Shown here one piece after another: positions 50,105-59,256 of a stretch of DNA of 64,000 nt (position 1 is the stretch's first letter; each line of letters starts with the position of its first letter). Source of the DNA: Solidesulfovibrio alcoholivorans DSM 5433. Lineage in GTDB: Bacteria; Desulfobacterota; Desulfovibrionia; Desulfovibrionales; Desulfovibrionaceae. The position numbers and the translations under genes are program-made. The notes below the pieces were generated by a model. The model saw only the letters and a program-made list of their open reading frames with translations, had not been told where the DNA came from and ran no database searches. The stretch spans positions 248,001 to 312,000 of the forward strand of contig NZ_JNJA01000003.1 of NCBI RefSeq assembly GCF_000702665.1. The letters run 5' to 3'.

Positions 50105-50505
50105 GCAGTCTCCCGGGTGTAGGGCATATCCTTGCGGTAGACCGTGCCCTGGAACGCGGCCACGGCTTCGCCGGCGTCGTTGGTGATGGTGATGGCGTAG
50201 GTCCCCATCTTGCCGCCGAGCGACACCTCGCGGGCCTCGGCGAAAAGCGTCTTGCCCTTGCCGGCCTTGACGTAGGAAATGGAGGCGGCCACGGCCAGGC
50301 TCAGCTTGCCGTGGGAGTTGGCGGCCACGGCGAAGGCCAGGTCGGCCAGGGTGAAGACGGCCCCGCCATGGGCGATGCCGGCGCCATTTTTGAGCTGGTC
50401 CGTCAGATCCATGGCCGTCTTGGCGTAGCCCGGCCCGGCTTCGAGGAGGCGGATGCCGAGCAGGCCGGCAAAGGCGTCGCGGTCGAGAAACCACTGCATG
50501 TCCAT
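50101..50505 (-). CDS. PaaI-type hotdog thioesterase
   Basis: 134-residue single hotdog-fold acyl-CoA thioesterase. IAHGGAVFTLADLAFAVAAN is the HGG-x-TLAD catalytic segment of PaaI/YiiD-like enzymes, preceded by LGIRLLEAGPGYAKTAMDLT and followed by ISYVKAGKGKTLFAEAREVS and MGTYAITITNDAGEAVAAFQ. Substrate unknown. It overlaps trmL downstream by four bases; the pairing is probably not functional. AAAAGGA lies seven bases before ATG 50505. Confidence 0.9.
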   Translation of the reverse strand: MDMQWFLDRDAFAGLLGIRLLEAGPGYAKTAMDLTDQLKNGAGIAHGGAVFTLADLAFAVAANSHGKLSLAVAASISYVKAGKGKTLFAEAREVSLGGKMGTYAITITNDAGEAVAAFQGTVYRKDMPYTRETA

Positions 50506-50623
50506 GGCGATTCCTTTTTTTGCACAGGGGGAGAAACCCGGGGAGAAAACTCCCGGCGGCAGGATTTGTCAAGCCGGCGGATTGTCGGTATGGCCAAGAG
50601 CATCCCAGCTCACGGGGAACGCC

Positions 50624-50956
50624 ATGCGAAAACGCCTCTGCCTCGCTTTTCTGCTTTGCGGCGTGCTGCTGTCCCTTGCCGGCGGCACCGCTGCCCTGGC
50701 TGCGCCGCAGGGTCCAGCCGACCTCAACCGCTCCATCGAGACCGCGCGCAAGACCATTGCCGACTACGAACGCATCCTCGGTGCTTACGACGTGGAGATG
50801 CGGGCCACTGTGGCCAACGACCCGGCCTCGGCGCGCCGCCGCGAGGAGATCCGCATCCTCAAACAGCACTACGTGCGCGAGATCGAGACGCTCAAGGCGA
50901 AAATCGTAAACGACTACCGGCAGATCCAGGAGTACCGCGCGCGTGGTGTCCAGTGA
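50624..50956 (+). CDS. Small secreted coiled-coil protein
   Basis: 110 residues: signal peptide LCLAFLLCGVLLSLAGGTAA, then a continuous charged helix (LNRSIETARKTIADYERILG, RRREEIRILKQHYVREIETL) likely to form a coiled coil. No family recognised; small coiled-coil periplasmic proteins of this sort are common in Desulfovibrio. GGGGAA precedes ATG 50624. A hairpin terminator follows. Function unknown. Confidence 0.75.
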   Translation: MRKRLCLAFLLCGVLLSLAGGTAALAAPQGPADLNRSIETARKTIADYERILGAYDVEMRATVANDPASARRREEIRILKQHYVREIETLKAKIVNDYRQIQEYRARGVQ

Positions 50957-50980
50957 GGGAAGCAGGAACCGCCAAATGAA

Positions 50981-51008
50981 AACGCCCCGCCTGAGCGGAG
51001 CGTTTTTT
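50981..51008. terminator. Bidirectional terminator between coiled-coil gene and tRNA-Val
   Basis: AACGC-CCCGC-CTGA-GCGG-AGCGTT forms a stem with one mismatch, followed on plus by eight T residues. On minus the A-run becomes a leading A-tract and a short T-run follows, so it can serve the convergent tRNA gene as well. Confidence 0.8.
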
Positions 51009-51018
51009 TTGGGGTCGG

Positions 51019-51094
<76 letters not shown>

Positions 51095-51101
51095 GTCGAA
51101 G

Positions 51102-51130
51102 AATGTATGTGGACCGACCTGTTTTGGCAA
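51102..51130 (-). promoter_or_regulatory. Promoter of tRNA-Val
   Basis: On minus, TTGCCA (51130-51125), 17-base spacer, TACATT (51107-51102), seven bases before the mature tRNA start. Confidence 0.6.
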
Positions 51131-51215
51131 GACTTTTTTGAGGCAAACGGGTAAAAAGATGTCCGTTGGCCCGAACGGCAAACGTAACCACCCAGACTAA
51201 AAGGAAAATATACTG

Positions 51216-52235
51216 ATGCGACTGCTCGTGACCGGCGGATGCGGCTTCATCGGCTCCAACTTCATCCGCGACATGCTGGCCCGCCACGACGACCTGACCA
51301 TCGTCAACCTCGACGCCCTGACCTACGCCGGCAACCGCCAGAGCCTGGCCGACGTCGAGGCCGCCTACACCGGCCGCTACGTCTTTGTCCGGGGCGACAT
51401 CGGCAACGCCGAACTGGCGCATTACCTGTTCGCCGCCCACGGCATCGAGGCCGTGGTCAACTTCGCGGCCGAAACCCATGTGGACCGCTCCATCAGCGAC
51501 GCCGCGCCGTTTATCGCCACCAACGTGGCCGGCACGCAGACCCTGCTCGACGCGGCCCGCTCAGGCGGCGTGCGCCGCTTCGTCCACGTCTCCACCGACG
51601 AGGTCTACGGCACGCTCGGGCCGGAAGGGAAATTTCGCGAGGACACGCCGCTGGCCCCCAACAGCCCCTACTCGGCCAGCAAGGCCGGGGCCGACATGCT
51701 CGTGCGCGCCGCCTACGAAACCTACGGCTACGACACGGTCATCACCCGCTGCTCCAACAACTACGGCCCCTACCAGTTCCCGGAAAAGCTCATCCCCCTC
51801 ATGTTCTCCCGGGCCGCGGCCGACGAGCCCCTGCCCGTCTACGGCGACGGCCTGAACGTGCGCGACTGGATCTTCGTCACGGACCACTGCCGCGGCGTGG
51901 AGCTGGCCCTGCTCAAGGGCAAGGCCGGCGAAGTCTACAACTTCGGCGGTGACGCGGAAAAACCCAACATCGAGGTCGTGCGCACGCTTCTGGCCGCCCT
52001 CGGCAAGCCCGAAAGCCTCATCCGCTTCGTGACCGACCGCCCCGGCCACGACCGCCGCTACGCCATGGACTTCACCAAGGCCGCCCGCGAACTGGGCTTC
52101 GCCCCGTCCTACGACTTCGCGCGCGGGATCGCCGAAACCGTGCAGTGGTACCGCGACAACGGCGCATGGCTCGAGAGCGTCAAGTCCGGGGCCTACCGCC
52201 AGTTCATGGACAGCTGGTACGGAGCGCGGGCATGA
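51216..52235 (+). CDS. rfbB: dTDP-glucose 4,6-dehydratase
   Basis: 339-residue extended SDR. LLVTGGCGFIGSNFIRDML is the NAD site, FAAETHVDRSISD and TNVAGTQTLLDAA follow, with VSTDEVYGTLG (active Asp-Glu pair region) and the YSASKAGADM catalytic Tyr-Lys, then NNYGPYQFPEKLIPLM. It makes dTDP-4-keto-6-deoxyglucose, the second step in dTDP-L-rhamnose synthesis for O-antigen. The stop overlaps the rfbD start (ATGA). The partner rfbA and rfbC genes are not in the window. Confidence 0.97.
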   Translation: MRLLVTGGCGFIGSNFIRDMLARHDDLTIVNLDALTYAGNRQSLADVEAAYTGRYVFVRGDIGNAELAHYLFAAHGIEAVVNFAAETHVDRSISDAAPFIATNVAGTQTLLDAARSGGVRRFVHVSTDEVYGTLGPEGKFREDTPLAPNSPYSASKAGADMLVRAAYETYGYDTVITRCSNNYGPYQFPEKLIPLMFSRAAADEPLPVYGDGLNVRDWIFVTDHCRGVELALLKGKAGEVYNFGGDAEKPNIEVVRTLLAALGKPESLIRFVTDRPGHDRRYAMDFTKAARELGFAPSYDFARGIAETVQWYRDNGAWLESVKSGAYRQFMDSWYGARA

Positions 52236-53122
52236 CCGCCGCCAGCGCCGAAAAAGGCCGCGCCATCGTCCTTGGCGGCAAGACCGGGCTGCTCGGCCGC
52301 CCACTGACCGCCGCCCTCCTCGCCTCGGGGTTCGCGGTCTCGCCCACCACGCGCGGCGAACTCGACCCCTTCGACGCCGCCGCCGTGGCGCGCGCCATCG
52401 AGGCTTTTGGCGCAACGCACCTGTTCAACACCGTGGCCTACACCGCCGTGGACGCGGCCGAGGACGACGCGGACGAAGCCTACCGCCTCAACCGCGACCT
52501 GCCGGGGCTGCTCGCCCGGGCCTGCGACGCGGCCAAGGTCATGTTCGTGCATTACAGCACGGATTTCGTCTTTGGCGGCGACGCGGACAAGCCGTATACG
52601 GAAGAAGACCCGACCGACCCGCGCTCGGTCTACGGCGCGAGCAAGCTGGCCGGGGAAAAGGCGATCCTGGAGGCCGGGGCGCTCAAGTACCAGATCCTGC
52701 GCACGGCCTGGCTGTTCGGACCGGGAAAGAAGAACTTCGTGGACACCATCCTGAACCTCGCCCGGACGCGGGAGGAACTCAAGGTGGTGTCCGATCAGGT
52801 CGGCTCGCCCACCTGCACCCTAGATCTGGCCGGCTGGTCGGCGGACCTCGCCGCGACCGGAAAGACCGGCGTCTTCCACGCCGTGGGCTCGGGCCGCGCC
52901 AACTGGTGCGAGCTGGCCGCCGAAGCCGTGATCGCGGCCGGCATCCACTGCCGGGTGCTGCCCATCCCCTCCGCGGCGTATCCGCAGAAAGCCTGGCGGC
53001 CGCGCTATTCGGTGCTGTCGAACGCCAAACTGGCCGAAGCCATCGGCCGCACGCCCAGACCTTGGGTGCAAAGTCTACGGGAATACGTCTATTCGCAGGC
53101 GCAGGCGCACACCAGCGACTGA
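52232..53122 (+). CDS. rfbD: dTDP-4-dehydrorhamnose reductase
   Basis: 296-residue SDR: IVLGGKTGLLGRPLTAALLA (NADPH site), FNTVAYTAVDAAEDDADEAY, HYSTDFVFGGDADKPYTEED, the catalytic YGASKLAGEKAILE and a late PSAAYPQKAWRPRYSVLSN with the RPxxSxL pattern. It reduces the final step to dTDP-L-rhamnose. ATG 52232 overlaps the rfbB stop. The 3' end runs 34 bases into the convergent receiver-kinase gene. Confidence 0.95.
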   Translation: MTAASAEKGRAIVLGGKTGLLGRPLTAALLASGFAVSPTTRGELDPFDAAAVARAIEAFGATHLFNTVAYTAVDAAEDDADEAYRLNRDLPGLLARACDAAKVMFVHYSTDFVFGGDADKPYTEEDPTDPRSVYGASKLAGEKAILEAGALKYQILRTAWLFGPGKKNFVDTILNLARTREELKVVSDQVGSPTCTLDLAGWSADLAATGKTGVFHAVGSGRANWCELAAEAVIAAGIHCRVLPIPSAAYPQKAWRPRYSVLSNAKLAEAIGRTPRPWVQSLREYVYSQAQAHTSD

Positions 53123-54579
53123 TCGGGGCTGGCGGGCAGGGCGAAGCAGAACGCGGCGCCCTGCCCGGGCTCGCTTTCCACCCAGATGCGCCCGCCGTGG
53201 GCCACGGCGATGCCTTCGGCGATGGCAAGCCCCAGGCCCAGGCTTTTCTCCCCGGCGGTGGGCCGGGCGGAGAGGCGCTCGAAGGGCTTGAAAAGGCGCA
53301 CGCGCTCTTCGGGCAGGATGCCCGGCCCCTGGTCCCGCACCCGCACCACGGCTTCGTTGCCGAGCAGACGCAGGTCCACCCGGACCTGCGAGCGGGGCGG
53401 CGAAAACTTCACGGCGTTGGACAGCAGATTGTCGAGCAGTCTGGCGAGCAGGTCGGGGTCGAAGGGCAGGGGCGGAATCTGCTCCACCTCGGTCCCGATG
53501 GTGATGCCCTTGCCCGAGGCCGTGGCCTCGGCCAGGCGCACACGCTCCATGACGATGCCGTCCAGGCAGGCGATGGTCAGCGCCGGTTCCAGGCGGCCCG
53601 TCTCCAGGCGCGTGAGGTCCTGCATGTTGGAGGCCAGCGAGCACAGCCGCCGGCCGGCCTGGCTGATGACCGCCGCCATCTCGCGCACCTCGCCGCCGAC
53701 CTGGCCGCAGATGCCGTCGAGGATCAGGTTGGCCGCGCCCACGATGCCGCCGGCCGGGCTCTTGAGGTCGTGGGCGAGCATGGACAGAAACATGCGGCGC
53801 AGCCTTTCCAGGCGCTTGATCTCGAGCATGCGCTCCACGGCCTCGACGCCGTGCAGCACGCGGCAATAGAGTTCCTCGCGCTCGAAGGGCTTGTGCAGGT
53901 AATCGTCGCCGCCGTTTTTGAGAAATTCCGCCGAAATGGACCGGGGCGCCTTGCCCGAGACGCCGATGAGGCAGACTTCGCGGTTGCGAAAGCCCCGCCG
54001 GATGGCCCGCGTCAACTCCACGCCGTTGGTGCCCGGCATGTCGTAGTCCATGATGACGGCGGCGATATCCGGGCGCTGCCCGAGGATGCGCAGGGCCATG
54101 TCCGCGCCGGCAGCGGTGTGGACGCGGAACTGGTAGCGCCGCAGCAGGCCGCGCAGATGCCGGCGCATGAAGGCGGAATCCTCCACGATCAGGATGCGGC
54201 AGTGGCGGTTCTTGAGCAGCCGGCAGGCGAACTGCGCCACGCGTTCCGGCTCCTCCGGATCGGCCACCACGAAGTCGATGGCGTCGAGGGCTTCGGCTTG
54301 TTCGCGCAGTTGCGGGGAGTAGAGACTGCCGGCCGCCAGCCAGGGGACCTTCGCGGCGGCGGCGGCGGCGGCAAGGCGTGACACCACCTCGCCCGGCAGG
54401 TCCATGTCCACCACGCACAGCGCGCCGGCGGTCCCGGAGGCTCCGGTCAGAAGCGCCATCACGGCTTCGGGGTCGCCGGAGCGGACGGCGCCGGGAAGGG
54501 GGGAGCCGCCGCACTGCCGGACGAGCGCGGCAGCCAGGGCGGCATTGTCCGAAGCAAGGATGATGCGCGGGTCAGACAT
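53089..54579 (-). CDS. Tandem-receiver histidine kinase
   Basis: 496 residues, no membrane helix. Residues 1-120 look like a degenerate receiver (VVDMDLPGE with Asp58 but no acidic pair near the first strand); 125-245 are a full receiver (ILIVEDSAFMRRHLRG, VIMDYDMPG with Asp178, SGK and HKPFEREE). A HisKA/HATPase core follows: SMLAHDLKSPAGGIVGAAN (His270), LLDNLLSNAVKFS, VRDQGPGI and SLGLGLAIAEGIA. It joins receivers to a kinase, so it probably accepts phosphate from another kinase or signals through the degenerate domain. ATG 54579 is the best start. Confidence 0.87.
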   Translation of the reverse strand: MSDPRIILASDNAALAAALVRQCGGSPLPGAVRSGDPEAVMALLTGASGTAGALCVVDMDLPGEVVSRLAAAAAAAKVPWLAAGSLYSPQLREQAEALDAIDFVVADPEEPERVAQFACRLLKNRHCRILIVEDSAFMRRHLRGLLRRYQFRVHTAAGADMALRILGQRPDIAAVIMDYDMPGTNGVELTRAIRRGFRNREVCLIGVSGKAPRSISAEFLKNGGDDYLHKPFEREELYCRVLHGVEAVERMLEIKRLERLRRMFLSMLAHDLKSPAGGIVGAANLILDGICGQVGGEVREMAAVISQAGRRLCSLASNMQDLTRLETGRLEPALTIACLDGIVMERVRLAEATASGKGITIGTEVEQIPPLPFDPDLLARLLDNLLSNAVKFSPPRSQVRVDLRLLGNEAVVRVRDQGPGILPEERVRLFKPFERLSARPTAGEKSLGLGLAIAEGIAVAHGGRIWVESEPGQGAAFCFALPASPDQSLVCACACE

Positions 54580-54711
54580 GGTGATACGGCGTCTCCCCTC
54601 TGGGATGGCAATCAAGTAACAGAGCCGGCCAGCCGTGGCAATGCTCAAACCGTTCCACTGCCGCAACGGCGCGGACTTGCCGCAACCCGCGTCCCCCGTT
54701 AGAATACCGTC

Positions 54712-55725
54712 ATGATTTCCGTGGTCATGCCGGTCCGAAACGCCGCCGCCACGCTCCCCGCCGCCCTGGAAAGCCTTTTCGCCCAGACCGCGTCCGACTT
54801 CGAGATCGTGGCTGTCGACGACGGCTCCGACGACAGCGGCGCGACCCGGGCCGTTCTCGAAGCATACGCCGCCCGGGATGCGCGGCTGCGTGTCCTCGCC
54901 AGGGACCGCGGCGGCATCGTGGCCGCCTTAAACACCGGCCTTGCCGCCGCGCGCGGGCGCTACATCGCCCGGATGGACGCCGACGACGTCTGCCGCCCCG
55001 AGCGTCTGGCGCGCCAGGCCGCCGCCCTCGACGCCCATCCCGAAATCGGACTGGTTTCCTGCCTGGCCGCCTTTGGCGGCGATCCCGGCAAGGCCCGGGG
55101 CTACCGCGCTCACCTCGACTGGGCCAACAGCCTGCGCGATCCCGAGGCGATACGCTTCGGCATCTTCCGGGAATCACCCCTGCCCCATCCCTCGGTGATG
55201 TTCCGGGCCGATCTGCCGGCCCGCCACGGCGGCTACCGCCAGGGCCCTTTTCCCGAGGACTACGAGCTGTGGCTGCGCTGGCTCGACGCTGGCGTGGCCA
55301 TGACCAAGGTGCCCCAACCCCTGCTCGTCTGGAACGATCCACCGGGACGACTTTCGCGCACCGACGCGCGCTACGACACGGAGGCCTTTTTCCGGGTCAA
55401 GGCCGGCTACCTGGCCCGGCTGCTCGCCCGCATCAACCCCCACCACCCGAACGTCCTCGTGGCCGGGGCCGGCCGCATCACGCGCCGCCGCGCCGCGCAC
55501 CTGCTCGACCACGGCGTCGCCATCTCCGCCTGGCTCGACATCGACCCGCGCAAGGTGCACTGCGTCGTCGGCGGCCGGCCGGTGCTGCCCCTGGCCGAGA
55601 CGCCGCCGCCGAGCGACTGCTTCGTCCTGCCCTACGTGGCCAGCCGCGGCGCCGTGGAATCCCTTTCCGGCTTCCTGGAGCGCCGCGGATTCAGACTGGG
55701 CCGATCCTATTTGTCCGCTGCTTGA
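54712..55725 (+). CDS. GT2-family glycosyltransferase
   Basis: 337-residue GT-A protein: MISVVMPVRNAAATLPAALE, IVAVDDGSDDSGATRAVLEA, YIARMDADDVCRPERLARQA (DxD) and DYELWLRWLDAGV. A C-terminal extension of about 85 residues is Rossmann-like (HPNVLVAGAGRITRRRAAHL) and not usual in the family. The sugar is unknown; nearness to rfbBD suggests rhamnose or O-antigen work, but the genes are not in one operon. It faces the receiver-kinase gene divergently. Confidence 0.87.
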   Translation: MISVVMPVRNAAATLPAALESLFAQTASDFEIVAVDDGSDDSGATRAVLEAYAARDARLRVLARDRGGIVAALNTGLAAARGRYIARMDADDVCRPERLARQAAALDAHPEIGLVSCLAAFGGDPGKARGYRAHLDWANSLRDPEAIRFGIFRESPLPHPSVMFRADLPARHGGYRQGPFPEDYELWLRWLDAGVAMTKVPQPLLVWNDPPGRLSRTDARYDTEAFFRVKAGYLARLLARINPHHPNVLVAGAGRITRRRAAHLLDHGVAISAWLDIDPRKVHCVVGGRPVLPLAETPPPSDCFVLPYVASRGAVESLSGFLERRGFRLGRSYLSAA

Positions 55726-55751
55726 ACAGGTCCTTTTCACGCAAGATGCGC

Positions 55752-55780
55752 TTGCCATAGCTACCACAACACTATATTTT
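55752..55780 (+). promoter_or_regulatory. Candidate promoter of the large hybrid kinase
   Basis: TTGCCA (55752-55757), 17 bases, TATTTT (55775-55780) in a locally AT-rich stretch, about 49 bases before the kinase ATG. TATATT at 55773 with 15-base spacing is an alternative -10. Confidence 0.5.
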
Positions 55781-55828
55781 ATTTGATCTTAGACAAAGCC
55801 CAATTCTGTCCAGAAGATCGGAGAAACC

Positions 55829-58800
55829 ATGAAATGGCCACGGCTGCAGAGTTTGCAGGTACGCATTACACTGCTTGTCCTTCTGGCATTGACTCCGGCC
55901 ATCATTCTCCACGTCGTCTCCGCCATGGAAAAACGCGCCATGACTCTCACGACCGCGGCAAACAACCTGCGCATAGTGACGGAATTGGCCGCATCAAATA
56001 TAGGTAAACTCTTACAGTCCTCCAGAGAAGCGCTCTCCGGCCTGGTCCTGCTTCCGGAAATACGGTCGATGCAGCCGGAAGCGGCGCAGGCGCTCCTCGC
56101 CAAGGCCACGAGCGTCTTCCCCAATTTCTCGAGCATCACGCTGCTCGACCTGCGGGGAAACGTCGTGGCCTCGACGCTGCCCGACACCAGCGCAGCCAAC
56201 TACGCCGACCGTCCCTGGGTGCGCGCGGCGACGGGCGGCAGCCCTCTCGGCATCGGGGCCTTCGCCCGGGGACGACGCAGCGGATTGCCGGGCGTCGCCC
56301 TGGCCAGCCCGGTACGGGGGGATTCCGGGGACGTCATCGGCGTCTGCACCGTCGCCGTGCGGCTGTCCGAACTCGTCAGCGTCATGGCCAATGCGCGCCT
56401 GCCGCGGCAAAGCCAGGCCGATTTGTTCGACGACACGGGGCTCGTCCTGGCCAACTGGCCGGAAAATCCGCAAGAGGTCGGGCAATCCTTTCCGGACGCC
56501 ATCCAAATCCTGGCCGACCAGGAAAGTGCGCCCCACGCGACCGTGACAGGCCCGGGACCGGACGGCTCGCCGTATTTTTTCTCCGTGGCCGCCGTGCGAT
56601 TCGGCGGCTCCTCGCCGCTGCACCTGCGCGTGGGGGAACCCAAGGCCCTGGCGGAAGGCCCCATGGCCGCCTCCCTGTTCCAGGACATGGTGATTTTCGC
56701 CATAACCCTGGCCCTGGCCCTTTTCGCGGCCTACCTGTTCGGCCGGACGTTTCTGTTGCTGCCTGCCGGCAAGCTCGCCCGCATGGCCAAGGCCATGGCC
56801 GTGGGCGATCTCGACCGCCGCTGCGACATGGGCGGCGGGCACGGGGAACTCTCCGAACTCGGCGCGGCCCTGGATGCCATGGCCGACACCCTGCGCGAGC
56901 GCATCCGCTTTACCCAGGAGATCATCGACGCCATTCCCACGCCACTTTTCTACAAAGACCTCGACGGGCGCTTCGTCGGCGTCAACAAGACCTACGAAAC
57001 GGACATCCGCCCTTTGGCCGCCGTCAAGGGAAAGACCTCCAGCGAGATCGATGCGCCGGAGATGGTCGCCCGCTGCGAGGCGACCGACAGGGAAATCCTC
57101 GCTACCCCGTCACGCTCCGTCCAGTTCGAAACCACGCTCCGGCTCAAGGACGGCCTTGCCCATGAGTTCCTTATCTTCAAATCGGCGTATTACAGCGCCG
57201 CGGGCGCTCCAGCCGGCATCGTCGGCGTGTGCCTGGACATCACCACCCGCAACCAATCCGAGAAAGCCCTGGCCGCCTCGGAAATGCGCTACAAATCGCT
57301 CCTCACCTCCATGCGAGACGGTTTTGTCGTGATCGACCGCAAGGACCGCATCGTCGAAACGAACCCGGCCTTTCGCGAGATGCTCGGCTACACCGATACG
57401 GAACTCGCCGGCATGACCTACAGGGACATCACGCCGCCCGAGTGGCACGAGAAAGAGGAGGCGATCCTGCGCGACGCCGTCGACGCCCACGGGTTCTCCC
57501 CGATTTTCGAAAAGGAATACCGGCGCAAGGACGGCACGCTGCTGTCCGTGGCCATACGCGTACACCGTTATCCGGGCACGCCGGAGGACGAACGGCGCTA
57601 TTTCGCCGTGGCGCGCGACGTTACCGCAACCAAGGCCATCGAGGCCGACCTGCGCCTGGCCAAGGAGGAGGCGGAAAGAGCCAACCGGGCCAAAAGCGAT
57701 TTCCTGGCCAAGATGAGCCACGACATCCGCACGCCGCTCAATGCCGTCATCGGCATGACCGACCTGACGCTCGGCAGCGAACTGTCCCCGACCCAGCGCG
57801 ACGCCCTGGAAACCGCCCGGGAATCCGCCGGCATCCTCCTCGACCTTATAAACGACGTCCTCGACATCTCGAAAATCGAGGCGCGCAAGCTGGAACTGGC
57901 AAACGAGCCCTTCGACCTGCGCCGCACCCTGGCCGCAACCGTGCGCGCCATGCGGCCGCAGGCCGCGCGCAAGGGGCTTGCCCTGCGCCTGTCGGTCGCC
58001 CCGGACGTCCCCCGCTTCGTGCGCGGCGACCAGATCCGGCTACGCCAGATCCTCGTCAACCTCATCGGCAACGCCGTCAAATTCACGGAAACCGGCGGCG
58101 TGTCCGTCTCGCTCAAGCGCGTCGCCACAGCAACGATGGGCAACTCCGCGCTGCTTTCCTGCGCCGTGGCCGACACCGGCGTCGGCATCCTTCCCGAACG
58201 CCTCGGCCGCATTTTCGACATGTTCACCCAGGCCGACGCCACGGTTTCCAGGCGCTACGGCGGCACGGGCCTTGGACTGGCCATCTGCCGGGAACTGGCG
58301 CGCCTCATGGGCGGCAACATCGCGGCGGAAAGCGCTCCGGGACGCGGCAGCACCTTCCGCTTCGCCATTCCCCTGCCCGAAACGCCGCCAGAAGAGCGCG
58401 GCGCGGACCATCCGGTGGCAGCCGGCTTCATTCTCCCCGCAGACAGGCCCCTGCGCATCCTCCTGGCCGAAGACAACCCGGTCAACATCAAGGTGGCCGC
58501 CGCCTACCTCGGCCGTCGCGGGCACACCTTCGTCGTGGCCCAAAACGGCCAGGAAGCCCTGGACCTCCTCGCCTGCCACCCCTTCGACGTTATCCTCATG
58601 GACCTGGAAATGCCCGAATGCGACGGCTTCGAAGCCACCCGCCGGCTGCGCGCCGGCGAGGCCGGGCCGCTGAACCGTTCCCGCCCGGTCATCGCCATGA
58701 CCGCCCATGCCTTAAGCGGCGTGCGCCAGCGCTGCCTGGAGGCCGGCATGACCGATTACCTGGCCAAACCGCTCGACTTCCAGGCCCTGGGCGTCCTGCT

Positions 58801-59224
58801 CGGCGGCATCACCGACGCGGAGGAGCCCAAACCGGCGACCGCGGCGCGGGACGACGCCAGGGCTCCGGACCTGGATACGGCGGCCGCGTTGCAGCGCCTG
58901 GGCGGCGACACGGAACTGCTGCGGGAACTGGAGTCGGATTTCCTGCGCCAGTATCCGCGAAAGCTGCGCCACATCACACTTTGCCGCAACAGCGAGAATT
59001 GGGACGAGGCGGCACTCGCCGCGCATTCCCTCAAGAACATCGTCGGCGCGATCGGGGCCGAGGCCGCACGACGCCTTGCCGGCGACCTGGAGGAAAGCCT
59101 GCGCCACAGCGACAGCGATGCCGCCGACCGGCTCTTCGGCGCCATCAAGGACAGCCTGCGCCACGTCGAAGAGGCCCTCGGCAACAGGGGGACGGCCCAA
59201 CCATCAGGCGCGACGGGATCGTAG
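55829..59224 (+). CDS. Hybrid sensor histidine kinase, membrane-bound, with REC and HPt domains
   Basis: 1131 residues. Helix 1 (ITLLVLLALTPAIILHVVSA, about 12-31) and helix 2 (about 288-310) flank a dCache-like sensor containing YADRPWVRAATGG and GVALASPVRGDSGDVIGVCT. A HAMP domain, two PAS domains (about 360-480, 485-610; FFAVARDV end), then HisKA MSHDIRTPLNAVIGM (His631), HATPase with GIGILPERL-like region and GGTGLGLAICREL, receiver LLAEDNPVNIKVA with Asp925, and a C-terminal HPt AHSLKNIVGAIGAEAAR with His1066. A full phosphorelay in one chain; no cognate DNA-binding regulator lies nearby, so the output is unknown. Confidence 0.95.
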   Translation: MKWPRLQSLQVRITLLVLLALTPAIILHVVSAMEKRAMTLTTAANNLRIVTELAASNIGKLLQSSREALSGLVLLPEIRSMQPEAAQALLAKATSVFPNFSSITLLDLRGNVVASTLPDTSAANYADRPWVRAATGGSPLGIGAFARGRRSGLPGVALASPVRGDSGDVIGVCTVAVRLSELVSVMANARLPRQSQADLFDDTGLVLANWPENPQEVGQSFPDAIQILADQESAPHATVTGPGPDGSPYFFSVAAVRFGGSSPLHLRVGEPKALAEGPMAASLFQDMVIFAITLALALFAAYLFGRTFLLLPAGKLARMAKAMAVGDLDRRCDMGGGHGELSELGAALDAMADTLRERIRFTQEIIDAIPTPLFYKDLDGRFVGVNKTYETDIRPLAAVKGKTSSEIDAPEMVARCEATDREILATPSRSVQFETTLRLKDGLAHEFLIFKSAYYSAAGAPAGIVGVCLDITTRNQSEKALAASEMRYKSLLTSMRDGFVVIDRKDRIVETNPAFREMLGYTDTELAGMTYRDITPPEWHEKEEAILRDAVDAHGFSPIFEKEYRRKDGTLLSVAIRVHRYPGTPEDERRYFAVARDVTATKAIEADLRLAKEEAERANRAKSDFLAKMSHDIRTPLNAVIGMTDLTLGSELSPTQRDALETARESAGILLDLINDVLDISKIEARKLELANEPFDLRRTLAATVRAMRPQAARKGLALRLSVAPDVPRFVRGDQIRLRQILVNLIGNAVKFTETGGVSVSLKRVATATMGNSALLSCAVADTGVGILPERLGRIFDMFTQADATVSRRYGGTGLGLAICRELARLMGGNIAAESAPGRGSTFRFAIPLPETPPEERGADHPVAAGFILPADRPLRILLAEDNPVNIKVAAAYLGRRGHTFVVAQNGQEALDLLACHPFDVILMDLEMPECDGFEATRRLRAGEAGPLNRSRPVIAMTAHALSGVRQRCLEAGMTDYLAKPLDFQALGVLLGGITDAEEPKPATAARDDARAPDLDTAAALQRLGGDTELLRELESDFLRQYPRKLRHITLCRNSENWDEAALAAHSLKNIVGAIGAEAARRLAGDLEESLRHSDSDAADRLFGAIKDSLRHVEEALGNRGTAQPSGATGS

Positions 59225-59256
59225 GCCGCCCCTGCGCGCTCGCGGGCGGTGCACTG

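Noticed and set aside
51216-53122. Complete rfbBDAC rhamnose operon
   Set aside because: rfbA and rfbC are not present on either side; only rfbB and rfbD can be supported.
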